Positions 8,598-17,796 are shown, counted from the first letter of the stretch. The stretch is 34,287 nt of DNA from Thecamonas trahens ATCC 50062 (GCF_000142905.1 NW_013657639.1:86959-121245); one strand, 5' to 3'. Numbers and translations are program-made. The notes: generated from the letters alone by a model not told the origin.

Positions 8598-11500
8598 CCT
8601 GCCGCCACGCACGCCACCGACTAAACGCCTTGCTGTCGAAGACCGCATCATCGCCGTCACTCACGATGCCTAGCTGCGTCAGTGCTTGCCATGACCCACA
8701 CCTGGCTGCGCTCTCCGCCTCGTTGGCATCGGATGGCAGCTGCCGCGCAAACGCGCTCAGGCGTACATCCGCCTTCACCCGCTCCCACCACGCCGCGTGA
8801 TCGAGCTCGTCTGCGCCAAGCCATTCGCCAATCGACGCAAACGCCACTTGCTGTCGGCCTTCGACCTCGAGTGGATCCGGCCCGCCGCTAGCTGCCACAG
8901 CTGTCAGTGGTGTCTGTGCCCATGCCAGTCCCGCCAGCACGCGGCCCACCACCTTGGCATCAACAAGCCGGATGCTGGCATCCGACACCGGCACTGCTCC
9001 CTGATCCTCCATCCCGTCCACAAGAGCCGAGAACCAGTCGCGCGCGTTGCCGCGCCCGCTGGCATAGTCCGGGCCGACCATTCCGAGTCGGACAATCGGG
9101 ATCGTGAGCCGAAGCTCAGCCCGCGCCGCCACGCAAACCCGCTCTGCCGCCCACTTGGAGAGTGCGTAGCCGCCCTCGTCGCCACGTGGCCCGTCGGCAG
9201 GCACCGCGCTTGCCGAAGCCGTCGAAACGTGCACGACGTAGCTTGCCCCGATGGCTCGCGCCATCTCCAACACACGGCGCGTCCCATGGACGTTGGCTTC
9301 GGCCAGCGCCGCGTAGGGATGGACGTGCGAGACCCATGCGCCGGCATGAATAACCGCCCTAATCCCGGCTCTGGTCATCACATCGACGTCGACGCCGAGG
9401 CCTGCAAGCGTGAGATCGCCCATCACCATCTCGACGCCAGCAGGAAGTGCCTCGGTGGCAGCACTTGATTCTCGCACTATGGCAAACACTCGCACTTGCG
9501 AGCCGGTCGCGATGAGCGCGTCAATCACCGCACGCCCAACATGTCCGGTCGCGCCAGTCACCAGCACGCCGTCGCGATTGTCGCGGCTCGGACCTGGTTC
9601 ACAATCAAGGGTGGCAAATGGGGTCGCTACGTCAGCAAGGACGGCAGTCGCCGTGTGAGCGGCACCGTTCGACACGCTGGGCGCGCCGCCACTTGCGAGC
9701 GAGTCGGCAACCTCCTGCAGCGACATGTCGCCCGCCAAAAAGCCCAGATCCTCCGCTGGCAGCTCGATACCCGCAGCTTTGAGCTTGGATGCCAGGCGGA
9801 GACCAGTGAGCGAGTCACCGCCCGCGCCCACAAACGAGTCGGTGAGTGCCACGCCCGAGAGCCCAAGCACGTCGGCGACCATGGCTCCAAGTGATGCCCG
9901 CGAGCACGCAGCGTCAATCGCGCCCTGGTACGCAGCTTGTAACGCCACGCGCGCCGGCTTGTGCGACGAGGTGAGGAGACCGTTGGCGACCGAAAACGGC
10001 TCCGTCTCGATGACAACCGCAAATGGGATCTCCTGTGGCGAGATGTTGCTGTTGTCCATGGCTGCAGCTCCAGCCAGAGCGGCGATGAGCGCATCGCACG
10101 CCGCAGCTTGCACACTCGCATCGGCTGCGCGGAAGTCGGCTGCACTCGTCAACTCGCTTCCATCGGGGAGGCGAAGCGGAAAGTGTGGGACGATGACCGC
10201 TGCCACCGAATCCTGCTGGGTACCAAACGAGCCCGAGGTGATGAAAACCTGGCGGAGTACGGCCGGAAGCGCCGAGAGGTAGGTGGCCTCGAGAGCGGCG
10301 GCGGCAACGAGGACGCCCGAGGTGAGCTTGAAGACCGACTTGATGCGATCAATGATGCGGATCTTGCGCGAGCCGCGCAGCTCGACAATGTCGCCAGTGT
10401 GAAAGTAGCCATCGGCGTCCCAGGCATCGGCGTGCACCATGCCAGCGTCGCCGTAGTACGAGGTAATCATGAACCGTGGATCGCGGCTCTTGGCGAGGAA
10501 CTCACCACGCGGGTACGGCACATCGTCGAGCGTGTACCCAAGCTCCGGCAGTGGACGGAGCTTATACATGATGTGCGAGTAGACAATGCCGGCGTCGTTG
10601 GCGATGTTGCCGAGCTCGGTCGAGCCGTAGCCGTCGCTCACGATCGGCCCAAAGACAGCGCGTAGAAAGCCGAGGACTGCGTTGTCTGACTTGGCCCCAC
10701 CACATCCAATCGACGTAAGCCGCGGGCCCAGCAGCGAGCCGTATGCCTCGATCATTTCCAATGCTATCCTCCACGCTTCGGCCTCGGCTGGAGGCATGTC
10801 ATCCAGCGGGAGGGCGGCGACGGCCGAGGAGCGAAGCTCGGCCACTGCCGCTTCAGTGGCCGGAGGGGCGTAGCGCCACTCGGAGCGCGAATGCGACCAC
10901 GCGGCGTCGATCGAGATCCGCGGGAGGCCTGCAGCGTCGAGTCGCGCAAACAGCTCGCGATGAAAGTCCGAGAAGATGGCGTTCCAGAACCGCGGCGTTG
11001 CCGAGATGGTCGACGGGCCGTAGGCGAGGATGTTCTCAAACAGCGTCTCTTTTGACGAGATGACGCCGACACGGCCGCCTGAGACTAGCGCGCAGTGAAC
11101 GGCTTCGCGGTCCGAGATGTGTGCCAGTGGGTCCTTGGAGAGGACAACAAACGGATCATGTCGGGCGTGCATCGAGTCGAGCAGGAGCCGCGCCCAGAGT
11201 GTCTGTGAGAAAGGCGCGCCCTTGGGCACGCCTGTCGAGCCCGAGGTGTGGACGACAGTAACAAGCGAAGACTCCAGCTCGCCAGCCGCCACCTGCCGTG
11301 GCATCAGACGGACGTCGCTCTTGCCGTGGCCCGGGTGGTAGACCGCCGACATTGGGAGAAGAACCGGCGAGGCGTCGAGGCTGGTAATGACAGCTGCAAG
11401 CCGTGGCAGCCGGGCATCGTCGACCACAAGCGCGTCAAACGCAATGGAGCCAAGAAGCGCAGCGAGAACTGCATCACGGGCATCGGTGTGGATGGGAAAG

Positions 11501-12267
11501 ACGGTATGGGCTCGGAGGAGGCAGCCGAGATCCGCAATGAACCATGGGATCGAGTTGGCGCCGCAGATGCCGATCCGGAGCTGAGCTGTGGCGCGAGGCG
11601 CGAGACGCTCCTCAAGCGCGGCAGCAAAGTTAAGGGCCGCAGCGTAGACCTCAGCGTAAGTGAGAACCGAGCCCGGCGGGAGATAGAGTGGGTCACGATG
11701 GGCCATGAGACACGGCCGCGGGCCATAGCCGGCAAAGGCCAGGGCGAGGATGGCGGGAACACTCCGCTGCGCCTCGTCGGCCGTAGCCGTGCGGATGATA
11801 GCCTGGACCGAGATGCGTGAGAGAGTCACCTCAATGTACGCCGGTAGATCGAGGCCGGCGACAGGCAGATGGGCCGTGAGTGGCGTGACCGCGGCGCACG
11901 CGGCGCACAGATCGTAGTCGGAGACGCAAGTGGCGTGGAAGCGAGCGGTGGGCTCGATGATGTCACAGCGGCAGCCATCGCATCGGAAGACCCTCAACTG
12001 TAGATCGTCAACCGAAGCTGTCGCCACCGGCAGCGGATGGGCGGCATCCTCCTCCTTGAGCGCGTCTAGCTTGGCCTGCAGCGCCTCCGCCCGTTTGAGC
12101 AGAACTGCCTGAGTTGGGCCGGGTCGGCTGCCTGCTGCGGAGCAGGCGTCATCCACAGGGCCATCGCCTTCATCGAGCTTTGCCAGTGTCCGCTTCAGCT
12201 GCTCTTGTAGCAGTGCCATGCGCATGGCGGCATGGGAGGTCCATGCGCTGGCTACTGTGTCGTGCAT
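8563..12267 (-). CDS. Carboxylic-acid-reductase-type enzyme (ZZ-like finger, adenylation, carrier, thioester reductase)
   Basis: The 1234-residue protein has the architecture of carboxylic acid reductases, which adenylate an acid with ATP, load it on a phosphopantetheinyl carrier and reduce it with NADPH to an aldehyde. From the ATG at 12267: residues ~93-125 hold a ZZ-like zinc finger (CDGC...HATCVSDYDLCAAC, with His where one Cys is usual). Residues ~150-775 are the AMP-binding domain, with TSGSTGVPKG (341-350), YGSTE (547-551), TGD (624-626) and NGLLTSSHKP containing the A10 Lys (~770). DRIKSVFKLTSG resembles the CAR rather than the NRPS version. The carrier motif GGDSL puts the phosphopantetheine Ser at ~819. 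The reductase has VTGATGHVG (~903-911) and Tyr1034-x3-Lys1038. The substrate cannot be told. An in-frame ATG at 12402 would add a His/Pro-rich leader translated from low-complexity DNA, which I disfavour. The finger is an unusual addition. Confidence 0.88.
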   Translation of the reverse strand: MHDTVASAWTSHAAMRMALLQEQLKRTLAKLDEGDGPVDDACSAAGSRPGPTQAVLLKRAEALQAKLDALKEEDAAHPLPVATASVDDLQLRVFRCDGCRCDIIEPTARFHATCVSDYDLCAACAAVTPLTAHLPVAGLDLPAYIEVTLSRISVQAIIRTATADEAQRSVPAILALAFAGYGPRPCLMAHRDPLYLPPGSVLTYAEVYAAALNFAAALEERLAPRATAQLRIGICGANSIPWFIADLGCLLRAHTVFPIHTDARDAVLAALLGSIAFDALVVDDARLPRLAAVITSLDASPVLLPMSAVYHPGHGKSDVRLMPRQVAAGELESSLVTVVHTSGSTGVPKGAPFSQTLWARLLLDSMHARHDPFVVLSKDPLAHISDREAVHCALVSGGRVGVISSKETLFENILAYGPSTISATPRFWNAIFSDFHRELFARLDAAGLPRISIDAAWSHSRSEWRYAPPATEAAVAELRSSAVAALPLDDMPPAEAEAWRIALEMIEAYGSLLGPRLTSIGCGGAKSDNAVLGFLRAVFGPIVSDGYGSTELGNIANDAGIVYSHIMYKLRPLPELGYTLDDVPYPRGEFLAKSRDPRFMITSYYGDAGMVHADAWDADGYFHTGDIVELRGSRKIRIIDRIKSVFKLTSGVLVAAAALEATYLSALPAVLRQVFITSGSFGTQQDSVAAVIVPHFPLRLPDGSELTSAADFRAADASVQAAACDALIAALAGAAAMDNSNISPQEIPFAVVIETEPFSVANGLLTSSHKPARVALQAAYQGAIDAACSRASLGAMVADVLGLSGVALTDSFVGAGGDSLTGLRLASKLKAAGIELPAEDLGFLAGDMSLQEVADSLASGGAPSVSNGAAHTATAVLADVATPFATLDCEPGPSRDNRDGVLVTGATGHVGRAVIDALIATGSQVRVFAIVRESSAATEALPAGVEMVMGDLTLAGLGVDVDVMTRAGIRAVIHAGAWVSHVHPYAALAEANVHGTRRVLEMARAIGASYVVHVSTASASAVPADGPRGDEGGYALSKWAAERVCVAARAELRLTIPIVRLGMVGPDYASGRGNARDWFSALVDGMEDQGAVPVSDASIRLVDAKVVGRVLAGLAWAQTPLTAVAASGGPDPLEVEGRQQVAFASIGEWLGADELDHAAWWERVKADVRLSAFARQLPSDANEAESAARCGSWQALTQLGIVSDGDDAVFDSKAFSRWRAWRQARRATSGGGEE

Positions 12268-12766
12268 GGGGGGGGGGAGAGAGAGGAGGGGTGTGAGACA
12301 CGAGGCACGAGGGGCGGGGGGGGAGGGGGGGGGGGGGGGGCAAGAGGGAAGGATTGGCCGATGGAAGTGGCGATGGGAATGGGAATGGGAATAGGCGTAC
12401 ATCCATGATGAGCTCGGCAGGGAGGGCAAGGAGAGAGGATGTGTGGGTGGTCATTGATGAGTACGTCGTGGTGAGTGGGGTCGGAGGGAGTGGAGGGTCA
12501 ATGCTTGGTGCGGCGTGGCGAAGGACAAAGATGCACTCGTCGGCGAAAGAGAGAAGCTTGAGGCCGATCTGGGCAATGGCATTGGTAACACGGACAGCCG
12601 AGTGCAGGGCGGTATTTCGCCTGGCCTATGGCGGCCATGGCAGCGCCGAGTGCATCGATCATGCTAGGCGCAAGGAGACCCCAGGGGGGTTGCTCCGGAA
12701 TCAAGTGCAGGTTGAGACAAAATGGAAGGTGGCTTCCATGAGCGGGCAACTGGAGGGAGTGGTTTG
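12268..12766. repeat. Spacer between CAR-like gene and ATG5, with G homopolymers and GGGAAT repeats
   Basis: G10 at 12268-12277 abuts the start codon of the minus-strand CAR-like gene, so the coding strand reads C10-ATG. A G8-A-G16 tract covers 12316-12340, and a short GGGAAT repeat covers about 12374-12393. The remainder to 12766 is ordinary sequence with no supported gene; it probably holds the ATG5 3' UTR and the promoter of the CAR-like gene. Confidence 0.8.
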
Positions 12767-13398
12767 TCATGCGGGGAGAGAATGGGGAGGGTAGGCAATG
12801 GCGACGTAGACAAAGTTGTCGGCGTAGGCCATGGAGTTGGTGAGATCGTGGAGGGTGACATCGGGATCGAGCTCGACGCCGTGGACAAGGACGATGGTGC
12901 CTGGCGGTTTGTCGGGGAGGAGGGCGTCGAGGGCGTTGCCGAGCGTGGTTAGCTCGCCCGTGGTCGGATGAATGGGGAGGATCAGGTCGGCCATGGTGGG
13001 CGTGTTGCGGAAAGCAAGGCGGAGCGGGACGTGCTTGAGCTTTGCGGGCGAGGCGACCGAGTCTGCCGAGAGGGTGCGGTTGACGGCCCAGTAGCGGTCG
13101 TAGTCGTGGGTGGCGACGGCTCGGAAGAGCTGGGCGTGGTTGGCCTTGGACATCAGCATGATGCCCTTGGACGAGCCGTGCTTGACGTACTCGGCCTCCT
13201 TGAGGCGGTTCATGTACCACGCCTTGACCTCCTCGGCCTCGACCATGGTTGTCATGTCCATCATGTTGGCGGTGTCGGCCTCGTCATCTTCGGCATCGTG
13301 CGGAAAGTCGGTAAAGTGGACAACAAGCTCCCACACGCCGTCGACGCCTGCCGCGCCAGCACTACCACCAGTGGCGGCCTTGACTGCAGCCTCTGCCG
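12767..13398 (-). CDS. ATG5: ATG5 autophagy protein (C-terminal two thirds; N-terminus lost at assembly gap)
   Basis: ATG5 is conjugated to ATG12 and, with ATG16, forms the E3-like complex that lipidates ATG8 on growing autophagosome membranes. The visible 209 residues align along the family: WELVVHFTDFP (matching WNITVHFKSFP in human), LKEAEYVKHG, HAQLFRAVATHDYDRYWAVN, LPIHPTTGELTTLGNALDALLP, VLVHGVELDPDVTLHDL and AYADNFVYVAIA at the C-terminus. The Lys of LKEAEYVKHG (codon 13199-13201) aligns with human Lys130, the ATG12 acceptor, so the conjugation site is kept. About 90 family residues are missing: the reading frame enters the run of Ns at 13398, and the other side of the gap is a TG repeat with no ATG5-like sequence. 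The stop TGA is at 12767-12769. The incompleteness looks technical, not biological. Confidence 0.93.
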
Positions 13399-13498
13399 NN
13401 NNNNNNNNNNNNNNNNNNNNNNNNNNNNNNNNNNNNNNNNNNNNNNNNNNNNNNNNNNNNNNNNNNNNNNNNNNNNNNNNNNNNNNNNNNNNNNNNNN
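13399..13498. other. Assembly gap (100 Ns)
   Basis: Exactly 100 undetermined bases, the conventional placeholder for a gap of unknown size. It interrupts ATG5 on the left and borders a TG dinucleotide repeat on the right. Confidence 0.99.

Positions 13499-13530
<32 letters not shown>
13499..13530. repeat. (TG)16 microsatellite at gap edge
   Basis: A perfect TG tract begins directly after the gap, and its true length is unknown because it abuts the Ns. From 13531 to 13893 I see no gene. That stretch holds a G-run tract (about 13816-13850) shortly upstream of riboflavin kinase and is the probable promoter region for riboflavin kinase (plus) and ATG5 (minus). Confidence 0.95.
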
Positions 13531-13531
<1 letters not shown>

Positions 13532-13893
13532 TTGCCAGCCCATTCCGTGGTATGTCGCCATGTGTTTACTATGTCACGCCAACATGATCACCGATATTCA
13601 TCCCGTCTCCCCCTTCTCCCTCCTCCTCCCCCTCCTCCACCCCATCCACACCAGAATCACACACAAAAACAACACCATCATATGCAGTATACTGTTACCC
13701 ACATATCTATCTTCTTATCTCCCTTATACCAACACATATGCTCCCTTTGGCCCGAAGAGAGTAGACGGCACAAGCGGCGTATCAGCGGTGCGCGACAAGC
13801 GTCAGACGGTGAGCAGGGGAGGGGGGGGGGAGGGGGGGGGGAGGGGGGGGACGGGACAGGTGGGCACACCTCTCTACACCTCTCGGACAAGCC

Positions 13894-14898
13894 ATGGCAG
13901 AGCAGCAGCTGCGGTTCCGGGGGACTGTCATTCGGGGCTTTGGGCGTGGGTCGAAGGAGCTGGGCTGTCCCACAGGTACGGAGTTTGGGGAAGGCAGTGA
14001 CGGGTCGCATGGAGGGGAAGGGGAAGGTGGGTGGACTCATTGAGGGAAGGGGTATGGGGCATGGGTATGGGTATGGGTATGGGTATGGGGTATGGGCATG
14101 GGTTATGGTGATGGTGATGGTGATGGTGATGGTGATGGCGATGATGCTCAACGCATCGATGGCGGCATTGCTGGTGGCTAACGTATCGATGGCGGCATTG
14201 CTGGTGGCCAACGCATCGATGGCGGCATTGCTGGTGGCTAACGTATCGATGGCGGCATTGCTGGTGGCCAACGCATCGATGGCGGCATTGCTGGTGGCCA
14301 ACGCATCGATGGCGGCATTGCTGGTGGCCAACGCATCGATGGCGGCATTGCTGGTGGCTAACGTATCGATGGCGGCATTGCTGGTGGTGATGTTGCCGGG
14401 GGCATGCATGCGGCGTGTGGGCGACATGCGGGCCTCGGGGAAACAGCCAACCTCGACGTCAACTCGTTCCCCTGGCTCGACAACTGCGCCATCGGGGTTT
14501 ACTACGGCTGGGCCTCAGTGCCGGCTGCTCGGCCCGGCGCGGTGCTACCGGCTGTTGTCTCGGTCGGGTATAACCCGCACTACGGGAACACGACCAAGAC
14601 GCTCGAGGTCCACATCATGGACGAGTTCGAATCTGACTTTTACGACTCGGTCCTCAACCTTGTCCTCGTCGGTTATATTCGGCCCATGGAAAAGTACGAC
14701 TCGCTCGACGCACTCATCGCAGCCATCGACGCCGACAAGGCTTTTGCTGCCGACAAGCTTGCCGGCGACGCCTGGGCCGAGCTCAAGGCCGATGCCTTCT
14801 TCTCCGCCACCGACGAGTCCGACGGCTGGCAGGAAGCCAATCCTGACGAGCCCGTTTTTGCCGCTCCGCCTGCCACCGCTGCCGAGACATCATCATGA
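13894..14898 (+). CDS. Riboflavin kinase (two exons: 13894-13975 and 14447-14898)
   Basis: Riboflavin kinase phosphorylates riboflavin with ATP to make FMN, the first step of flavin cofactor synthesis. Exon 1 starts at an ATG in a GCCATGG context and encodes MAEQQLRFRGTVIRGFGRG then SKELGCPT, the family's N-terminal nucleotide/metal-binding segment. Exon 2 resumes with ANLDVNSF and continues GVYYGWASV, VVSVGYNPHYGNTTKTLEVH, and DFYDSVLNLVLVGYIRPMEKYDSL, all strongly matching eukaryotic riboflavin kinases. Joining at CCCACAG|GTACGG and AAACAG|CCAACC restores the invariant Pro-Thr-Ala-Asn motif, with Thr and Asn being Mg-ATP ligands. The product is 177 residues, close to the usual monofunctional size (human about 155), with a short acidic tail. 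It has no fused FAD synthetase or phosphatase domain. Retaining the intron would hit a stop near 13998. The 471-bp intron contains a minisatellite. Confidence 0.93.
13976..14446 (+). other. Intron of riboflavin kinase
   Basis: A 471-bp phase-1 intron with 5' site GTACGG and 3' site AAACAG. It is inferred from the exact restoration of the riboflavin kinase PTAN motif. It contains TATGGG-like repeats (about 14052-14095), a GGTGAT hexamer array (about 14104-14140) and a 30-bp minisatellite. Confidence 0.9.
14150..14389. repeat. 30-bp minisatellite, 8 copies, inside riboflavin kinase intron
   Basis: Eight head-to-tail 30-bp units, each starting AACGCATCGATGG or AACGTATCGATGG and ending CTGGTGGCC or CTGGTGGCT (the last copy ends GTGGTG). 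Unit variants follow the order C,T,C,T,C,C,C,T at the CGCATC/CGTATC position. Because the unit is divisible by three, one frame reads NASMAALLVA or NVSMAALLVA throughout, but the position in a well-supported intron argues against coding. There are no spacers, so it is not a CRISPR array. Confidence 0.97.
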
Positions 14899-15172
14899 CC
14901 ATCCCCCGCCTGCGGCCTTCGAATGGGGCGTCTCCGCCGAGTTTCCGGCTGCAGCACGCACCCCCGCCCGCCGCTGCGCCGCGCCGCCGCGCCGTCACGC
15001 ATCCGATCGTAGCCATAGCCCCCCATCGATCATCACATACAGGCACACAGCCATCCCCTTCCCCCTCTCCCTGACCCCAACTTGGCCATCGGCCGCCTGT
15101 CCGCCCACAGCCGCCAGGTTGTCGGCAGCGTGCCAGGAGACGGGACAGCTGACTCGAAAGGGGACGGAGGCC

Positions 15173-17796
15173 ATGGCTTTGAGACAAGCCCGCAGCCTCT
15201 TTGTCGCATGTATGGCGTGTTTGCTCCTTGCCAGTGCGGCATGGGCCACTAAGACCGTCTCGTGCGACCAAGGCTCCGGCATGCTGCTGCCCGAGGTGCG
15301 TGGCCACCTGGCGTGTCGTGGGATGGGGAGGGGGAGGAGGGAGAGGGAGGCGGCGGCTTGCGGTGGGCGGCTGTCACACTGCCAATTTCGTGTCGGGCAG
15401 ATGCCAGCCGTTGAGGGCGTGATGGGCAGCTGGGGAGGGGATTTGGAGCGGTGGCAGGATGAGAGGGGAGCGGGAGTGGGATGCGTGTGTGTGAATGTGT
15501 GGCTTATGGGGTGTGATGGGCGGATGTGGGATGAGTAGGTCATGCTGACGCACATCAGAGTCAAGCCGCAGCTCGTGCTCACGCCGTACTACAACAACTC
15601 GCTGTGGGCAAGCAACCTGACCATTTCGCAGCGGATCCACACGCCGAGCCACGGGTGGCGGCCGTGGGTAGTCGGGCACGTGGCGACGGAGTTGGCGAAC
15701 GGGACGCGTGTGCTCGATCACGACGTGCCGTCGTTTGTTGTCAACTCGGCGGGGATGGTCCGGCTGGAGGTCATTGTCCGTGCGGCCGGAAGCACGGACT
15801 CGCTCTGTGGCTTTACCACGATCCGGCGGGTGCTTCCGGGGTGGGTCTCGGTCCTCCCTCCGATGCTGACGACTGTGGTGGCGATTGCCTTCCGGCAGGT
15901 CCTCCTCGCGCTGTTCTCGGGCGTCTGGCTGGCGGCGTTTCTGCTCAACCGGCTCGACCCGCTCGAGGGTCTGCTGCGGTCGGCAGACACGTACTGGGTG
16001 CAGGCTATCGAGGGCTCGGGTCACCCCGGCGTCATTCTGTTCACCTTTTTCCTCGGCGGGTGCATCGGGATTGTGTCCAAGATGGGCGGGACGCTCGGGC
16101 TGGCCAAGGTAGTGACCAAGCTGACCAAGTCGTCGTTTTCGGCCAAGGTCTGTACGCTTGCCATGGGCCTTGTCATCTTCTTTGATGACTATTCGTCAAT
16201 TCTAATTGTGGGCTCGACGATGAAGCCAATTCTGTCGCGGCTCGCGGTCTCGCCGGCCAAGTTTGCCTTTCTCATCCATGTCATGGGCGCGTGCCTGGCG
16301 TCGTTTGCGCCGGTCTCGTCGTGGGTCGGCGTGGAGGTCGGCTACATTCAGACGCAGTACGAGCAGTTGGGGCTCGACGGCGATGCGTTTGTCATTTTCC
16401 TGCAGACCATCCCGTACCGGTTCTTCCCTGTCCTCATGATTGTCTTTGTTTGGATCCTCACGCTAATGCGGCGCGACTTTGGGCCGATGCTGGCACTCGA
16501 GGAGGATGCGCTGGCGGAGCAGGAGGCGGTGTCGCGACGGCGGACCGACTCGTCGATGTCGATGGCGTCATCGCGGCGCGGCATGTCTATCAACTCGGCC
16601 AAGTATGCACTGCGGTCGGGCGAGGTCGGCGGTGGGCTCGGATACTCGGTGGATCCTGTGCTCGGCACGCCGCTTTCCCCGAAGAGACGACCGGCGACCC
16701 GATTCTTGTCCGCGGGCTCTCGTCGAACGAGACGAGCATGCGGGTGGGCGACGAGCCGCGACTGCTGTCCGGGGCGAGCTCGGACAGTGGTTCAGGCGAC
16801 GGGGCCGGGGCTGGTGACGGCGGGGCGCTGGCCCCCAAGCCGGGCGCGCCGCAGCGCTGGTTCAACGCTGCCATTCCATTTGGCATCATCATTGTGGTCA
16901 CGTTTGTGGGCATGTACCTCGACGGGTACTACACGCTGCGCGGCGAGAAGAACCCGCCGCCGCGGACGCTGGTCAACATCTTCTCCAACGCCAACTCGAT
17001 CGACGCGCTGCTCTGGGCGTCGCTGTTGGGCACGATGGCGGCGCTCTTCCTCGCGCTACTGCAGTGCATTCTCACGCTGTCTGAGGCCATGGAGGCATGG
17101 GTCGAGGGCGTCAAGGACATCCTGGAGGCGATCATCATCCTGCTGCTGGCGTGGGCCCTCGGCGGAGTCATCTTTGATTTGCAAACGGCTGCATTCCTCT
17201 CGGAGATCTGCAATGGCATCCCGGTCGGCATCCTTCCGCTCATCATCACCCTCACGGCCTTCCTCATGTCGTTTGCCACGGGCTCTGCTTTTGGCACCAT
17301 GGGCATCCTCTTCCCTCTTGTCGTCCCGCTCGCCTACACGCTATCGACCAAGTCAACCGCGCACGCAGCGTCCAACGTCGTCCTCCAGTCGGTCTCGTCG
17401 GTGCTGTCGGGCGCGGTGTTTGGCAACGTCATTGCGCCGATTGCCGATAACTCGGTGCTCGCGTGTATGGTCTCTGGTGCCGACATTCCGCTGCACATCT
17501 CGTCGATGGCGTTGTACGTCGGCATTGTCTCGGTCGTCTCGCTGCTGGGCGGGACCATTCCGTGCGGGCTCGGGTGGTACCCGTCGTGGGTCGGCCTCCT
17601 CATCTGTACAGCCATCCTCATTGGCATTGTCTTTGTGTTTGGCAAGGTGCCATCGGTAGACCGGGGGATGGCGCGGATCAGCGAGCGGACCGCGCTTCTC
17701 AGCGGAGCGGTGGCCGAGTCGGGCGGCGTCGACTTTTACGAGACCGATGTGCCCCAGAAGCGGCGCATCTTCTGTCCGTGCTGGAGGTCGAAGTAA
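15173..17796 (+). CDS. NhaC-type Na+/H+ antiporter (exons 15173-15295 and 15539-17796, one frame discontinuity)
   Basis: This is a predicted polytopic sodium/proton exchanger of the NhaC family, about 793 residues if the frame is restored. Exon 1 encodes a signal peptide (MALRQARSLFVACMACLLLA then SAAWA), so the N-terminal domain, with possible N-glycosylation sites NNS, NLT and NGT, would lie outside the cytosol. The intron reads GTGCGT...GAGTAG and joins LLPE to VMLTHIRVK in phase 0. About twelve hydrophobic segments follow. Family motifs include VIFFDDYSSILIVGSTMKPI, GSAFGTMGILFPLVVPLAY and FGNVIAPIADNSVLACMVSG. Near 16675-16683 the reading frame changes inside a hydrophilic loop: upstream coding runs to TPLSP and downstream continues as EETTGDPILVRG, as if one C were missing from a C4 run. 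Third-position GC stays high on both sides. The stop TAA lies 6 bp from the convergent neighbour's stop. Confidence 0.87.
15296..15538 (+). other. Intron 1 of NhaC-type antiporter
   Basis: A 243-bp phase-0 intron with 5' site GTGCGT and 3' site GAGTAG. It is divisible by three, and in the exon frame the only stop is the TAG that forms the 3' splice site. Inferred from phase and from the hydrophilic strand-like segment that continues after it; other acceptors (CATCAG or CAGAG a few bases downstream) would need a different donor. Confidence 0.75.
16675..16683 (+). other. Frame discontinuity in antiporter coding sequence
   Basis: Coding evidence shifts frame at the TTTCCCCGA stretch. Adding one C gives a continuous ...GTPLSPEETTGDP... 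sequence. No GTRCG donor lies nearby. A 62-bp GT-AG intron (16625-16686) or a 134-bp one (16603-16736) would also be phase-compatible but use poor splice sites. A base-call error in the homopolymer is the simplest reading. Confidence 0.75.

Noticed and set aside
12268-12429. His/Pro-rich N-terminal extension of the CAR-like protein
   Set aside because: It derives from homopolymer and GGGAAT repeats. The first base composition typical of coding follows the ATG at 12267, although the ATG at 12402 cannot be excluded.
14150-14389. CRISPR-like array
   Set aside because: Units are contiguous with no unique spacers, and the locus is eukaryotic and intronic.
14626-14640. GAGTTCGAATCTGAC, resembling a tRNA T-loop/B-box
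   Set aside because: It lies inside the riboflavin kinase exon (DEFESD) and no cloverleaf partner arms are visible.
12968-15538. 856-codon plus-strand open frame spanning the gap and minisatellite
   Set aside because: It runs antisense to ATG5, through Ns, repeats and the riboflavin kinase locus in the wrong frame. Only its last part (15173-15295) is real, as exon 1 of the antiporter.
16603-16736. Second antiporter intron (GTATGC...GACGAG)
   Set aside because: Phase-compatible, but there is no pyrimidine tract, and both frames retain coding-like third positions up to 16680, so a missing base is simpler.
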